Shown here: in pieces, positions 7,620 to 17,600 of the stretch
How positions within the stretch are numbered: position 1 is the first letter of the stretch
How the letters are laid out: each line of letters begins with the position of its first letter
Assembly: GCA_016198585.1 (NCBI GenBank)
Contig: JACQII010000003.1
Coordinates: 1-33,957 of the forward strand
Direction of reading: 5' to 3'
DNA length: 33,957 bases
Source of the DNA: Candidatus Aenigmatarchaeota archaeon
GTDB lineage: Archaea; Aenigmatarchaeota; Aenigmatarchaeia; QMZP01
Position numbers and translations under genes: made by a program
Notes under the pieces: model-generated
Told to the model about the DNA's origin: nothing
The model's database searches: none
The model's input: the letters and a program-made list of their open reading frames with translations, nothing else

Positions 7620-9303
7620 CCTGCATCTTCTCCATGATGAAGCCGGTGACTTTCCCCCAGTCGCCGCCGATCGCGCGGGCGTACATCTTGCTCCCGCGCT
7701 CCCGGAAGATGGTCTCATACGGGCCGCGCTTCACGAAGGTGTAGAACATCTTCTCCAGGACGGGCTTGGCCCGGCTCTCCTTGCGCTCCTCGTGGCCGTC
7801 GCCGCGCCGGAAGAGGGGTGGGAAGCGGCCCTTCTTCTCTTCGGGCTGGAACTCCTTCTCGATCCGTTCCAGGGCATCGATCTCGGCCTCGCGCGAGCCG
7901 ATGAGGCTGTTGATCTGCCGCTCGAAGTACTTCTCCCGGGCCCACAGCTCGATGAGGTGGAGGAGCAGGACGTTCTGCGAGATCACGTGGGCCTTGATCG
8001 GGAAGAACATGAGGTTGTCCGTCTCGAAGCCCTCCGGCGGCGGCGTCCTGATGAGGCCGAGGAGGACCTTCGCGTCGTAGAAGATGTAATAGATGACCCG
8101 CTTGTCCATCATCGGGTTGGTGCCCATGGGCTTCTCCATGGCCTTCTTGATGATCTTGTCGACGTCCTTGTCCGTGACGTGCACGCCGTAGCGCGCCTCG
8201 ATCTTCTTCATCCACTTCTTGACGTAGTCGTCATAGGGATCGATGATGAAACCGTGCCTGTTCTTCTTCTCGGTGATGCCCTCGGGTTTGCCCTTCTCGT
8301 GCGGGGAGAAGGGTTTCCAGAACCAGAGGCGCACGCCGGTGATGGCCTGGGACTGGCCGAAGCCCGGGGTCTGGAGCGGGTCGCTGATGAACTCGCTGAC
8401 CTTGTATTCGGTCTTCTCCCGGATCGCCAGGTAGCGGGCCAGGTACGGCTTGAGCCAGTTCCGGTACTCGTCGACCGAGCGCTTCCGGGACTCGACCAAA
8501 ACCTGGAGCCGGGCCACGCGGTCCTTGATCTCGGGGAAGAAGATCTCCTTCCACTCCTTGAAGAGCTGGTTCTTGGTCTTGAGGACCGATGCCTCGGCTG
8601 CCGTGACGTCGAGCTTCTCCTTGATTTCCTTGGTGTCTGTCCATTCAGTCTTCATGCGCACGAAGTCGGTGATGATGGTGGGCCAGCGCTTGGTCATGGA
8701 GATCATGGAGAAACCTTCGCCGGTGTGGGCATCGACCCGGTCCACGAACAGCGTCCTGAGGACGTGGTCGTCCTTGGAAAGCGTGGCCTGCTTGAAGTAG
8801 CTCATGACTTCCTGGTAGCGCCGGAGGTCGTGCCGCAACAGCTCGTAGTCGGCCACGGACTGGGCGGCCGAGGCGAGGCCGGTCTTGATCGACGCCTCCA
8901 GTTTCTGCTTCTGGGCGATGGTGAGGTTGTAGTACTCTGCCCACGTTGGCGTCACCTCGATGAACTCGTCGACCTTCTTCACGACGTAGGACCACTTCGG
9001 CAACTGGAAGACGAAGGAGTAGTAGATGTTCGACCCCGACCCCCGCAGGCCGGTGAAATCCAGCACGGTCTCCATCTCGATCGGTGCGAACGAGACCGCG
9101 GCCCCGGTCTTCGGGCCGCCCTCGACGCCTTTCAACTCCTTGCGGATCTCGTCGGAGACGAAGTTCTCCGGATCGGGGATGGGTACGTCGGTCAGCGGGG
9201 GGATCCTATACGATGCGCTGTGGTCGACTCCCTGATCCTTGCCGTGGCCTTTTCCCTGACCGCCGCCGTGGCTGTCCCCGTGTCCGCCGTGCTCGGCCGC
9301 CAT
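7612..9303 (-). CDS. Unknown 563-residue soluble protein with His/Gly-rich N terminus
   Basis: I do not recognise the family. ATG 9303 is chosen because a TATA-like AATATAAG (9327-9334) is centred 27 nt upstream and AGGAGT lies just before it. Residues 1-28 are rich in His, Gly and Asp (HGGHGDSHGGG pattern), a likely metal-binding or flexible tail. The rest alternates beta-rich (about 50-100) and long charged helical stretches (about 110-310 and 440-520), with Trp/Tyr/Phe-rich patches such as VRLWFWKPF and KRVIYYIFYDAK. There is no signal peptide or membrane helix, so it is probably cytoplasmic. Its stop codon lies inside the 36-bp element shared with the TIM-barrel gene at 25892. It could be structural or an enzyme; no catalytic motif is evident. 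Confidence 0.8.
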   Translation of the reverse strand: MAAEHGGHGDSHGGGQGKGHGKDQGVDHSASYRIPPLTDVPIPDPENFVSDEIRKELKGVEGGPKTGAAVSFAPIEMETVLDFTGLRGSGSNIYYSFVFQLPKWSYVVKKVDEFIEVTPTWAEYYNLTIAQKQKLEASIKTGLASAAQSVADYELLRHDLRRYQEVMSYFKQATLSKDDHVLRTLFVDRVDAHTGEGFSMISMTKRWPTIITDFVRMKTEWTDTKEIKEKLDVTAAEASVLKTKNQLFKEWKEIFFPEIKDRVARLQVLVESRKRSVDEYRNWLKPYLARYLAIREKTEYKVSEFISDPLQTPGFGQSQAITGVRLWFWKPFSPHEKGKPEGITEKKNRHGFIIDPYDDYVKKWMKKIEARYGVHVTDKDVDKIIKKAMEKPMGTNPMMDKRVIYYIFYDAKVLLGLIRTPPPEGFETDNLMFFPIKAHVISQNVLLLHLIELWAREKYFERQINSLIGSREAEIDALERIEKEFQPEEKKGRFPPLFRRGDGHEERKESRAKPVLEKMFYTFVKRGPYETIFRERGSKMYARAIGGDWGKVTGFIMEKMQVR

Positions 9304-9437
9304 ACCTACTCCTTGGTGAGGCGGTCTTATATTGCTGACCGCACGGGCGGCCTCGCCTGCCAGCGGGAGACACGGCGGACGCTTGAGAACCTCTCTCCGG
9401 GGAGGCGACACCTTCGACTGCAGAATTCCGTTAGACC

Positions 9438-12400
9438 TTAGGGAGCAGCCACGATGGTCACGTTCACCGGGTTTGAAACCGAGAGGATGGACTGCGGGAA
9501 CGGCAAGGCGGGGTCAATCGTGACGTACGCCGCGTACAGGGTCGTGTTCACGGGCACGTAGCCAGGGATGGTCCACGTGGCCTGGGAGCTGCCAGTCGCG
9601 TCGAGGAAAGCCACGGAGTTGTTCAAGCCGAACAGCGCCGGGGTCTGCAGGCTGAGTTGGAAAGTCGAGTCATAGTTCAGCGGGACGGTCCTACCGTCTC
9701 CCAGGGGGATGCCGGGACTGGACCCGAGAGAGAACAGGAGGAGGAAGAGGGCGCCGGGATTGCCGAGGTCAGACAGCGCATACGTGATCGTGCCAAGCTT
9801 CTGGGGGGTTCCGGAAACGGCGAGGGTGGCGATATTCACGTCGGTAACGGCGATGAGGATCGTTTCCTCGTCGCTGAGCTGCCCGTCGGTGACGGTGAAC
9901 GTCACGGGATACGTGTCGGCGTCGGTGAAGCCGGGAGTCCACGTGAAGAGGCCGGCCTGGGGGTCAAAGGCCGGCTGGCCAGGCAAGACCGCCAGGGCGT
10001 CGGTGGTGAATGTGAGGGTGTCGTTGTCGGGATCGGTCGCCTGGAGGTAGAGGGAGAGGGTCTGGTTCTCCGGAATGACCAGGCCGCCGGGAGGGGAAAG
10101 GACAGGCGGGAGGTTGTTCACGACCGTGAGCTCGGTGTCAGGTTCGTAGTAGGGGGAACTGCCGCCGAACGCGTCCGTGGCCCTGCATCGCAACTCGAAT
10201 GTCGTGCCGTCAGGGTACGCAGAGAGGTTCCAGGTGAAGGCAGAGTCATTGGCATGGGACCCTATGAGTGCCCAGGACGTGGATGCATCGACCGAAACGA
10301 GCGGCGGCGCAGCGCTCGCCTGCGCGAGGTCCAGGATCGTTTGCGGATTCGCGTAGTCTACCGCCGCGAGATATTTCAAAGAAAGGGAAAAGGTATCGCC
10401 TGGCTGGATCGTGACCGGGGAGCTGCTGGTGAAGGCGTAGTTGCAGCTGTTCTGGTAACCGGCGCAGAATCCGGTCGCTGTTTGGGGAAGAAGCGATGCA
10501 GTCTGCGGGGAAGGGAGGAAGAGGAGAGTTTGGGATGTCTGATTGTTCAGAAGGGCGGCGAGGGCAGGAGAACCGAGAGGGTGGATGACCGAGTTGCTGA
10601 AGGGTACCATCGTGAGCGCGCCCGACACATTCATGTAGATCCAGTGGCCGAAGGAGGAGTTGAAGTACCGCACGTCGAGGAAGCGGACGTCAGCCTTGGT
10701 GATCGGGCTGTTCATCCGCTTCACCACGACTACGGGGTCGGCGTCCGACCACACGTGGATCTCCGCGACCCAGTTCGGGTCGGCGCTTGAGGTGGCGTTG
10801 TAGAAGGCGTAGAAGGGGGATCCTTCTTGGAGCGTGAACGTGAAGGTCTCCCACTGTGTGCCTGAATAGAAGGAGAATGTGGCGTTCCCGCCTGCGCCGT
10901 CGAAGGTGTTGGAAAGGAGGTCGAACCCAGGGTAATGGTGCGAGCAGGTGACCCTCCCCGTCGAGGACGGGCAGTTGATGGTGACGAAGGTGTCGGGAGC
11001 CCAGCTGATCGTGTTCGTCCCGGCGACCACGTTCCCGGGATAGGAAGGCGGGCCGAGAGAGGTGTTGGTGATGACCGCATAGTGCGCCACGCCATCGAGG
11101 TCGGCGAGGAAGGTGACGACCCCCCGCGCCTCGCTGACGAAGCTCGGCACCTCTTCGCCGGTCTCCGAGCACGACCCCTTCCGCACGCGCAGGGTTGGGT
11201 CCGCCTCCGGGAGACTGGGGAGGTCAAGGAAGACGGGAACCTTGGTCCGGGCAACCGGTTGGGGCAGGGGATCGCTGAGGGTCACGGTGGTGCAGATCTC
11301 CGTGGTGGGGGAGAGCGAACGCGCCTCGATCTCGTAGAAGAATGGATGCCCGTCCTGGTCAGACGATCCTGAGCAGGAGACGGTGGCCGCCCCATTGAAG
11401 GTGGAGGAGCAGCTCCCTGCGTCGCAGGTGAGTGCTGTCGGGGCTGACGGGGGGTTGTTCTTCTCGCAGTCGATCGTACAGCCGCCTGTGCCTGCGATGA
11501 CCCCCTCGCAGAACGGGTCGGCGGTGCATCCCGGGGCAAAGAGGGAAGAACGGCAGGTGAAGCCCGCATCTCCCGCGGTGCAGAGGCTGGAGCAGGTGTC
11601 GCCGAAGTATGGCTTATCCGTGCTGCAGCTGGGGATGGCAGACCCGGGAAGCGCGCCGTCGCAGGCAGCGGAAGCGCCGCAGGCAGCCGCACAGACCTCG
11701 ACGACGTCGTCTCCGGCTCCCTGCCAGTCGCAGCGCAGGCCAGGAAGCGGGGAGCACTGCCCGCCGAGACTCTCGTCACAGGAAGCGGGGGCATCGCAGG
11801 CTGTCTCGGCGGAGAGCGCGCAGTCGGTCCCCGCGGCCTCACAGGCCCGCTCGTTGAACTGCCCTCCTGCCTCGCAGGTGTCCTCCCCGGGAGCGAGCTC
11901 ATCGCAGGAAGCGGGGGCGCCGAACCCGAACTCGCAGGTTCCCCCGCTGCAGGAGAGCCCGGTTCCGGCGCAGAGCAGGCTCGATTCGAGTTCGCCGTTC
12001 CGGCAGGCCTCCCCATAGGCGTTGCACGACCCATCAGAACAGGTCATCCCTCCCGGGGATGCGGCGACGCACTCGCCGCCGTTCACTGAGCAGGACGAGC
12101 CGCAGCAGAAGCCCCCATTCTTTGCCGGCGTGCCGAGGCCGCATTGGCCGTCCGCGCAGTCCACGAACCCGTCACAGTCGTTGTCGAACCCGTCGTTGCA
12201 GATCTCTGCCTGGAGGCAGGACACGCACGTGTTGCTCAGAGGGTTGTTATCCGGCTTGTGGCAGTACTTCCCCGGACCGCAGTCCGCGTCCGCCCCGCAG
12301 TTCAACACCAGGTACTTCTCGCTGTGCTCACCCACGTCGAACTGGCCGTTCCCGTTCGTGTCCCAGTACTCCCAGAGGTCGCCCCCGTAGAACCCGTACC

Positions 12401-14498
12401 CGTACGGGTCCCCAGGAGGGTAACTGGAGAGACACAGGACGTCTGGAAAGTCCACGTGGTCGAGCTGGTTCGGATAGGTTTTCGTGACCGTAACGGTCTT
12501 CTCCGCCTTCTGGTCGCACGTGCCGTCATAGCACCCGTAAGACTTCGTGTAGGCAAAGTTCACGATGTCGCTCACCGTATAGCCGGACTTGACCTCGCAG
12601 CGGAACCACGCCTTGTACGTGTCTCCTGTCAGGATATAGTGCTCCAGATACTCGTCAGTGTCGACGTTCCCGTAATGCCACTGGTACCCGTTCGCGCAGT
12701 AGGGACCGTACTGTATGGTGTCGACGTACCCTGAGTAGGGAGGCTCGTTCACGACGACCGACCAGTCGTAGCATTCGTTCCCATCGCCGCCGCAGATGTT
12801 CTCATCGGCCTGCCCGTCGCAGTCGGTGTCGATCCCGTCATGTGGGCAGACCTCCGCGACCGGCCCCTGCCCTCCGGTGCAGGATCCCCACTGCCCGCTG
12901 GTGCAGGTCTGGGTCCCCAGGGAGCATGCCCCGGTATCGGTTCCGCATGCCTGGGTCTGCCCACTGATGCAGCTGCATCCTTCATCAACGGAACCGTCGC
13001 AGTTGTCGTCCACGCCGTTGCAGAGCTCGGTGGCACCCGGGACGCCGGTGCCGCAGTTCGCCGTGCACTGCCCGGTCGCGACGTCGCACCCGAAGGGGCA
13101 CGCTTCGACCAGTTCCTCGGAGATCGTCGCATCCAGGATGCAGATGCCCTCGGTGGGGACGGCGGAGCTGCAGGAATAGTGGTAGTCGTGGATGAGGTCG
13201 TACTGATCGCCGTCCTGGCAGAAGGGGGAGGAGAAGCTGTAGTCCTGGGCCGCGCAGACGGTCTGGCAGGGGTAGAATCCGCACGGATTCACCGAACAGG
13301 CTGCGACCGCCGCCACGACGCTCGGGTAGACGCAGAATGAGCAGGCGAGAGCGTCAAAGACGATCTTGAAGCCGAGACCTTCCAGGAGGGCCGACCCTGC
13401 CACCTGCAGGAAAGCGGTCTTGGAGGCCACGTCGTCGAGCTGTAGGATCACGTCTGCCACGTCGGCCGTGTCCTGGATGATGGTGAGCGTGTCATAGAGG
13501 CCAACGTCCGCCGCAGGTATGCATTTGCCGCTGATCTCCTGGACGACGAGGTCATTCAACTGCAGGATGAAGGCGGCGGAATCATCATAGTCGTCGAGCG
13601 TGGGAAGGGTGGCCGCCATCGCGTCGAGGCTGGAGAGGATGACCTGCGCGTTCGCGCAGGCATACGTCTGCGACACCTCGAGGGTCAGGTCGTAGAGGTC
13701 CCCGTAGAAGTAGTCTGCCGTGTCCACCAGGGGGTTGTACTCAGTCGGCGCGGTCCCCCCGAACCACGCCGACAGCGAGATGAGAATGTCCAGCAGCTGG
13801 TAGAACCCTGGAGAGCAGATCTCGTTGATGCAGAAGTCGTTGTAGTAGAACCCCCACTCCAGGGCGTAGCCCTGGCAGACGGACGTGCTGCAGCTGACCT
13901 GGCTCTCTTGCTGCCCGGGAGCGTTCACGACCTTCCGGTTCACCACGTCGATGTCGATCCTGCCTTCCCTGGAGAACAGCCGCATGAGGGTCGTCCCGTT
14001 CTCCTTGTGGAAGTCGAACAGCGCCGAGCCCTGCATCCCCTGCTCCGTGTCGAGGCTCCGCATCAGGTACAGGACCGAGCCGTTCTCCGAGAAGAACAGC
14101 TGGAGGGTGACCACGGTCCCGGGAGTGGAGATCTCGACGGCCTTCCCGGCCGCGGGGAATCCCAGCTCCTGGGCATAGGCCTGCATGTCCCGGAACAGCG
14201 AATCCTCCTGCGCTATAGCCGCGACCTCTTCTGGCGCAAGCTTGCGGACCGTCGCGTTGTCGAAACGGGGAAGCCGCGGTTGGTAGCGCTCCCCTTGCTG
14301 CGGTGAGGAGATGGAGGGGACACCGGCAACGGAAAACGGGCCGTTGAGGCTGCTGACGGGAGGCTTCCAGGACTGCGGTTCCCCGGCGGTCGCCGGTTGG
14401 TCAGAAGAAAATGAGGAAAATGCAGCGGAAGGGAAGGCAAGGGAAAGGCCTAAGAAAAGGAGGACGACAATTGCCACGGCCTTTGTTGGTAATCCCAT
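9438..14498 (-). CDS. Giant secreted multidomain protein, cysteine-rich, MopE and cadherin/Ig-like modules
   Basis: The 1686-residue protein starts with a clear signal peptide (basic start, hydrophobic residues about 7-24, small residues after). Residues about 200-450 form a Cys-containing helical domain. Residues about 490-575 hold MopE-type units (CNGVDDNCDGSVDEGC and CPHDGIDTDCDGQAD). Residues about 750-1030 are extremely Cys-rich with short CDxxxxC and CEAAGTDC units. Residues about 1466-1553 form a cadherin/Ig-like domain (VIPENQTLSLYLQATDPDND, then FTVTDGQLSDEETI). Many N-x-S/T sequons occur in the C-terminal half. No C-terminal membrane helix is seen, so it is secreted or held by other proteins. 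AGGAGG (14505-14510) precedes ATG; the TATA-like GTTTTTATG lies at 14535-14543. It is divergent from the FG-GAP protein, suggesting linked cell-surface roles. Confidence 0.88.
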   Translation of the reverse strand: MGLPTKAVAIVVLLFLGLSLAFPSAAFSSFSSDQPATAGEPQSWKPPVSSLNGPFSVAGVPSISSPQQGERYQPRLPRFDNATVRKLAPEEVAAIAQEDSLFRDMQAYAQELGFPAAGKAVEISTPGTVVTLQLFFSENGSVLYLMRSLDTEQGMQGSALFDFHKENGTTLMRLFSREGRIDIDVVNRKVVNAPGQQESQVSCSTSVCQGYALEWGFYYNDFCINEICSPGFYQLLDILISLSAWFGGTAPTEYNPLVDTADYFYGDLYDLTLEVSQTYACANAQVILSSLDAMAATLPTLDDYDDSAAFILQLNDLVVQEISGKCIPAADVGLYDTLTIIQDTADVADVILQLDDVASKTAFLQVAGSALLEGLGFKIVFDALACSFCVYPSVVAAVAACSVNPCGFYPCQTVCAAQDYSFSSPFCQDGDQYDLIHDYHYSCSSAVPTEGICILDATISEELVEACPFGCDVATGQCTANCGTGVPGATELCNGVDDNCDGSVDEGCSCISGQTQACGTDTGACSLGTQTCTSGQWGSCTGGQGPVAEVCPHDGIDTDCDGQADENICGGDGNECYDWSVVVNEPPYSGYVDTIQYGPYCANGYQWHYGNVDTDEYLEHYILTGDTYKAWFRCEVKSGYTVSDIVNFAYTKSYGCYDGTCDQKAEKTVTVTKTYPNQLDHVDFPDVLCLSSYPPGDPYGYGFYGGDLWEYWDTNGNGQFDVGEHSEKYLVLNCGADADCGPGKYCHKPDNNPLSNTCVSCLQAEICNDGFDNDCDGFVDCADGQCGLGTPAKNGGFCCGSSCSVNGGECVAASPGGMTCSDGSCNAYGEACRNGELESSLLCAGTGLSCSGGTCEFGFGAPASCDELAPGEDTCEAGGQFNERACEAAGTDCALSAETACDAPASCDESLGGQCSPLPGLRCDWQGAGDDVVEVCAAACGASAACDGALPGSAIPSCSTDKPYFGDTCSSLCTAGDAGFTCRSSLFAPGCTADPFCEGVIAGTGGCTIDCEKNNPPSAPTALTCDAGSCSSTFNGAATVSCSGSSDQDGHPFFYEIEARSLSPTTEICTTVTLSDPLPQPVARTKVPVFLDLPSLPEADPTLRVRKGSCSETGEEVPSFVSEARGVVTFLADLDGVAHYAVITNTSLGPPSYPGNVVAGTNTISWAPDTFVTINCPSSTGRVTCSHHYPGFDLLSNTFDGAGGNATFSFYSGTQWETFTFTLQEGSPFYAFYNATSSADPNWVAEIHVWSDADPVVVVKRMNSPITKADVRFLDVRYFNSSFGHWIYMNVSGALTMVPFSNSVIHPLGSPALAALLNNQTSQTLLFLPSPQTASLLPQTATGFCAGYQNSCNYAFTSSSPVTIQPGDTFSLSLKYLAAVDYANPQTILDLAQASAAPPLVSVDASTSWALIGSHANDSAFTWNLSAYPDGTTFELRCRATDAFGGSSPYYEPDTELTVVNNLPPVLSPPGGLVIPENQTLSLYLQATDPDNDTLTFTTDALAVLPGQPAFDPQAGLFTWTPGFTDADTYPVTFTVTDGQLSDEETILIAVTDVNIATLAVSGTPQKLGTITYALSDLGNPGALFLLLFSLGSSPGIPLGDGRTVPLNYDSTFQLSLQTPALFGLNNSVAFLDATGSSQATWTIPGYVPVNTTLYAAYVTIDPALPFPQSILSVSNPVNVTIVAAP

Positions 14499-14619
14499 TC
14501 AGTGCCTCCTGCCTGTAAGGAATGAGAAGTGAGACATAAAAACCTTCCCTCGTAAGCGGCGAGGGGCGGTCGTGGGGTCTCCTCTTTAACCTTTAATATC
14601 CCTCCCCGTAATAGAGTGC

Positions 14620-17600
14620 ATGGACTGGCCGCGGCGTGCTCCTTCTCTCCTTTTCGTGGGCGTCATGGTGGCGCTCGTCATCCTCTCCTTCTCCAATGAC
14701 CTCCTCGCCGGGCGCGCAACCCTCCCGCTCCAGCGGCAGGTCAGCAAGTCGCCCGCGCCGTTCGCTCCATTTACCCCCTTCGGGGAGGGGCCCGAGGCGG
14801 ATGCCCAGCAAGTTCCGCAGGGCGGGTCCGACGAAAAGCACCTGGAGTGCCAGGGGCAGTCGTGCGTGTCCGTCTGGGGCGCGGGGGCGAACCAGTGCTC
14901 CACGGACAGCGACTGTGCCGAGCCGCCGGAGTCCCACCTGGAATGCCAGGGCGGCGCCTGCCTCCAGGTCACGGGTGCAGGTACTGATGAGTGCGTGACC
15001 GACGGCGACTGCTCCCACCTCGGTTGCCAGGGTCAGACCTGCGCCCTGATCCCGTCTCCAGGGCCCGACCTCTGCTCGACCGACCTGGACTGCAACAGCA
15101 CCACCGGATCAGGGCCAGCCACCCACCTCACCTGCGAGAACATGGCGTGTGTGGAAGTCCCCGGCGACGGGCCTGACACGTGCAACTGGGACTTCCAGTG
15201 CGTCAGCACCGTCTGCCAGGACAAGGCGTGCGTGAAACAGCCCGGCAACGGCACCAACCAGTGCAGCTCCAGTTTCGAGTGCTACGGCGACCTCGTCATC
15301 ATCGGATCAGGATATAATTCATTTAACACATATGACGGAAGCGTGACCGTGCTTTCATCGGTCGATGGGGAGATGCTCTGGGAAACAGACACGTATCCTG
15401 AGGGTTTTGGGAGCGCGGTCAATGGCGTTTCTGATGTCAATGGAGACAACTTTAACGATGTCGTCGTTGGACAATATCGCTTCGACTTCAACAATGACTC
15501 CAGCCCGTTTCAAGGGCGGGTCTACATCTTCGATGGACTCAGCGGGACGACACTTCTCGATCTGAAACACGAAGTAACGCCGGAAGAGGTCATCTATGGA
15601 TGGTTTGGCTTTGCCGTTTCTCCTGGCGGAGACATCAATAATGACAAGATAGGTGACATCCTTGTCACCTCCCCTAGATATGGGACGAATTTCAACGGAC
15701 GTGTCTATGCGCTTTCAGGGAAGGACGGAAAGACCCTATGGACACACACCGGCGTTGACGACGGCCATCTTGGGGAGGGGGTTATAGCCTACGTTTCCAG
15801 CCTGGAGCAATCCATTACGAGCATGAGAGAGGGCGTCTTTACTGATGAGAACGTGCTATTCTTCTCGAAAAATGGAAATCTCCTCCAGACGAAGGACAGC
15901 GAAAAGATCTATCTTGACATCTCATTGGGCTGGGTCCCAGACACCAGCGGCGATGGCCAGCCGGACGTTCTCGTCGGAGAGCCGAGCGGCTATACGGCCA
16001 GCGGAGTGTGGTCCGAAAAGGGTGAGGTTTCCGTGTATTCCTCTTCGTTCTCGCTCCTCTGGAGCGTGCCCGGAGAAGCAGAGGGTGATCATCTGGGGGA
16101 GAGCGTCAGCGGTGTGGGTGACGTCAATGGCGATGGTTACGGAGACGTGATTGTGGGGGCGCCGGGCTATGAAAAGTACAATGGGACGGGCTATGGAACG
16201 GACAACGGGAAAGTCTACGTCTTCTCGGGGGCGGACGGAAGCCTGATCTGGAGCAGGGAAGGTGAACCACAATGGGGAGGGCCATGGGGGTGGATTGATT
16301 CAGAGTTCGGGTGGTCTGTGTCAGGGGTGCATGACATCAATGCTGACGGATACGGCGACGTCATTGTCGGCGACTATCTTTTTGGCGATCTTAAATTCAA
16401 CTCGGAAGATAATGGAAAGGTATATGCCTTCTCGGGGAACAACGGCTCCTTGCTCTGGGAGCGCAAGGGAGCCCAAAAACAATACCTGGGATGGGACGTG
16501 AAGACAGTGCGGCTGTCGGCCTCGGCCTGCGGCGACCACGTCTGCGAGGGCAAGGAGACCGCGCAGACCTGCCCCAACGACTGTTCGATCACCTGCGCGA
16601 AGGACGTCCTCGTCGCCGTGGGGTCGGGTGGGAAGGTCTTCCGCTTCAACGAAACCTGTCCCGCATCACTCGGCAGCGCGTGCTCCTTCTGGAACATCAC
16701 GGCATGGAACGAGACCGTCCTCGGGGAATTCGGGACCGGCGACATCCGCGCCATTGCGCACAATGGCCTGTCGGGGATCGACAGCCTCTTCGCGCTCGGC
16801 GGGAGCTTCGGGAAGCTGTTCACCTCCAATGACGGAGTCTCCTGGACCCCCAGGTACAGCGCGTTCGATACCGACGACATCCGGGACATCGTATACGGCA
16901 ACGGCCTCTGGGTCGCCGTCGGCGAGCAGGGAGCGATCTCCACCTCAGCCGACGGCATCAGCTGGACGGCCCGGCAGAGCGGGACGACCGCGACGCTTAC
17001 TGCGACCGCCTATGGCGGCCAGTGGCTCGCCGGCGGGCAGAACGGGCAGCTCACCAGGTCGGCCGACGGCGTCGTTTGGACACCCTATACACCGGGCACG
17101 TTCGATGGCGGCACGGTTAACGACCTCCTCTACACCGAGACGCCACCCGAGTTGTTGCCGACCTACGGGCACCCGGGAATCTGGGCGGCGGTCACCAGCA
17201 GCGGCAAGCTGAGCACGTCCTTCGACGGTATCGCGTGGAGCGCGCCCCTCGCCGTCACAGGCAAAAGTCTCCAGACCCTGGACTACCATTACATGCACAG
17301 CCAGGTTCCGGCCAACCCGTCGATCACGACGCCGGTCTGGATAGCCGGGAACAACGCGGGCAAGATGTTCCTCTCGACGAACATCCTGGCCGGCCTCGGC
17401 CCGCTGCAGGCGAGCAACTTCGGTACCAGCCCCATCCACGGCGTCATGCACAACGGCGCCGATGGCTGGCCGCAGAGCCTGTGGATCGCGGTCGGCAACG
17501 CCGGAAAGGTGCGGCTCTGGCACGACGACTACTATCCCTTCGAGGACGTCACGTTCATCCCCGGGGCGGACATCGGGGACGTCAAGCTCTTTGACAGCGC

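Noticed and set aside
7585-9441. Long plus-strand frame opposite the 563-residue orphan gene
   Set aside because: It is rich in Leu/Val/Asp/Gly as expected for the reverse of a GC-rich gene, has no promoter or family match, and the minus-strand gene has a TATA box and coherent protein features.
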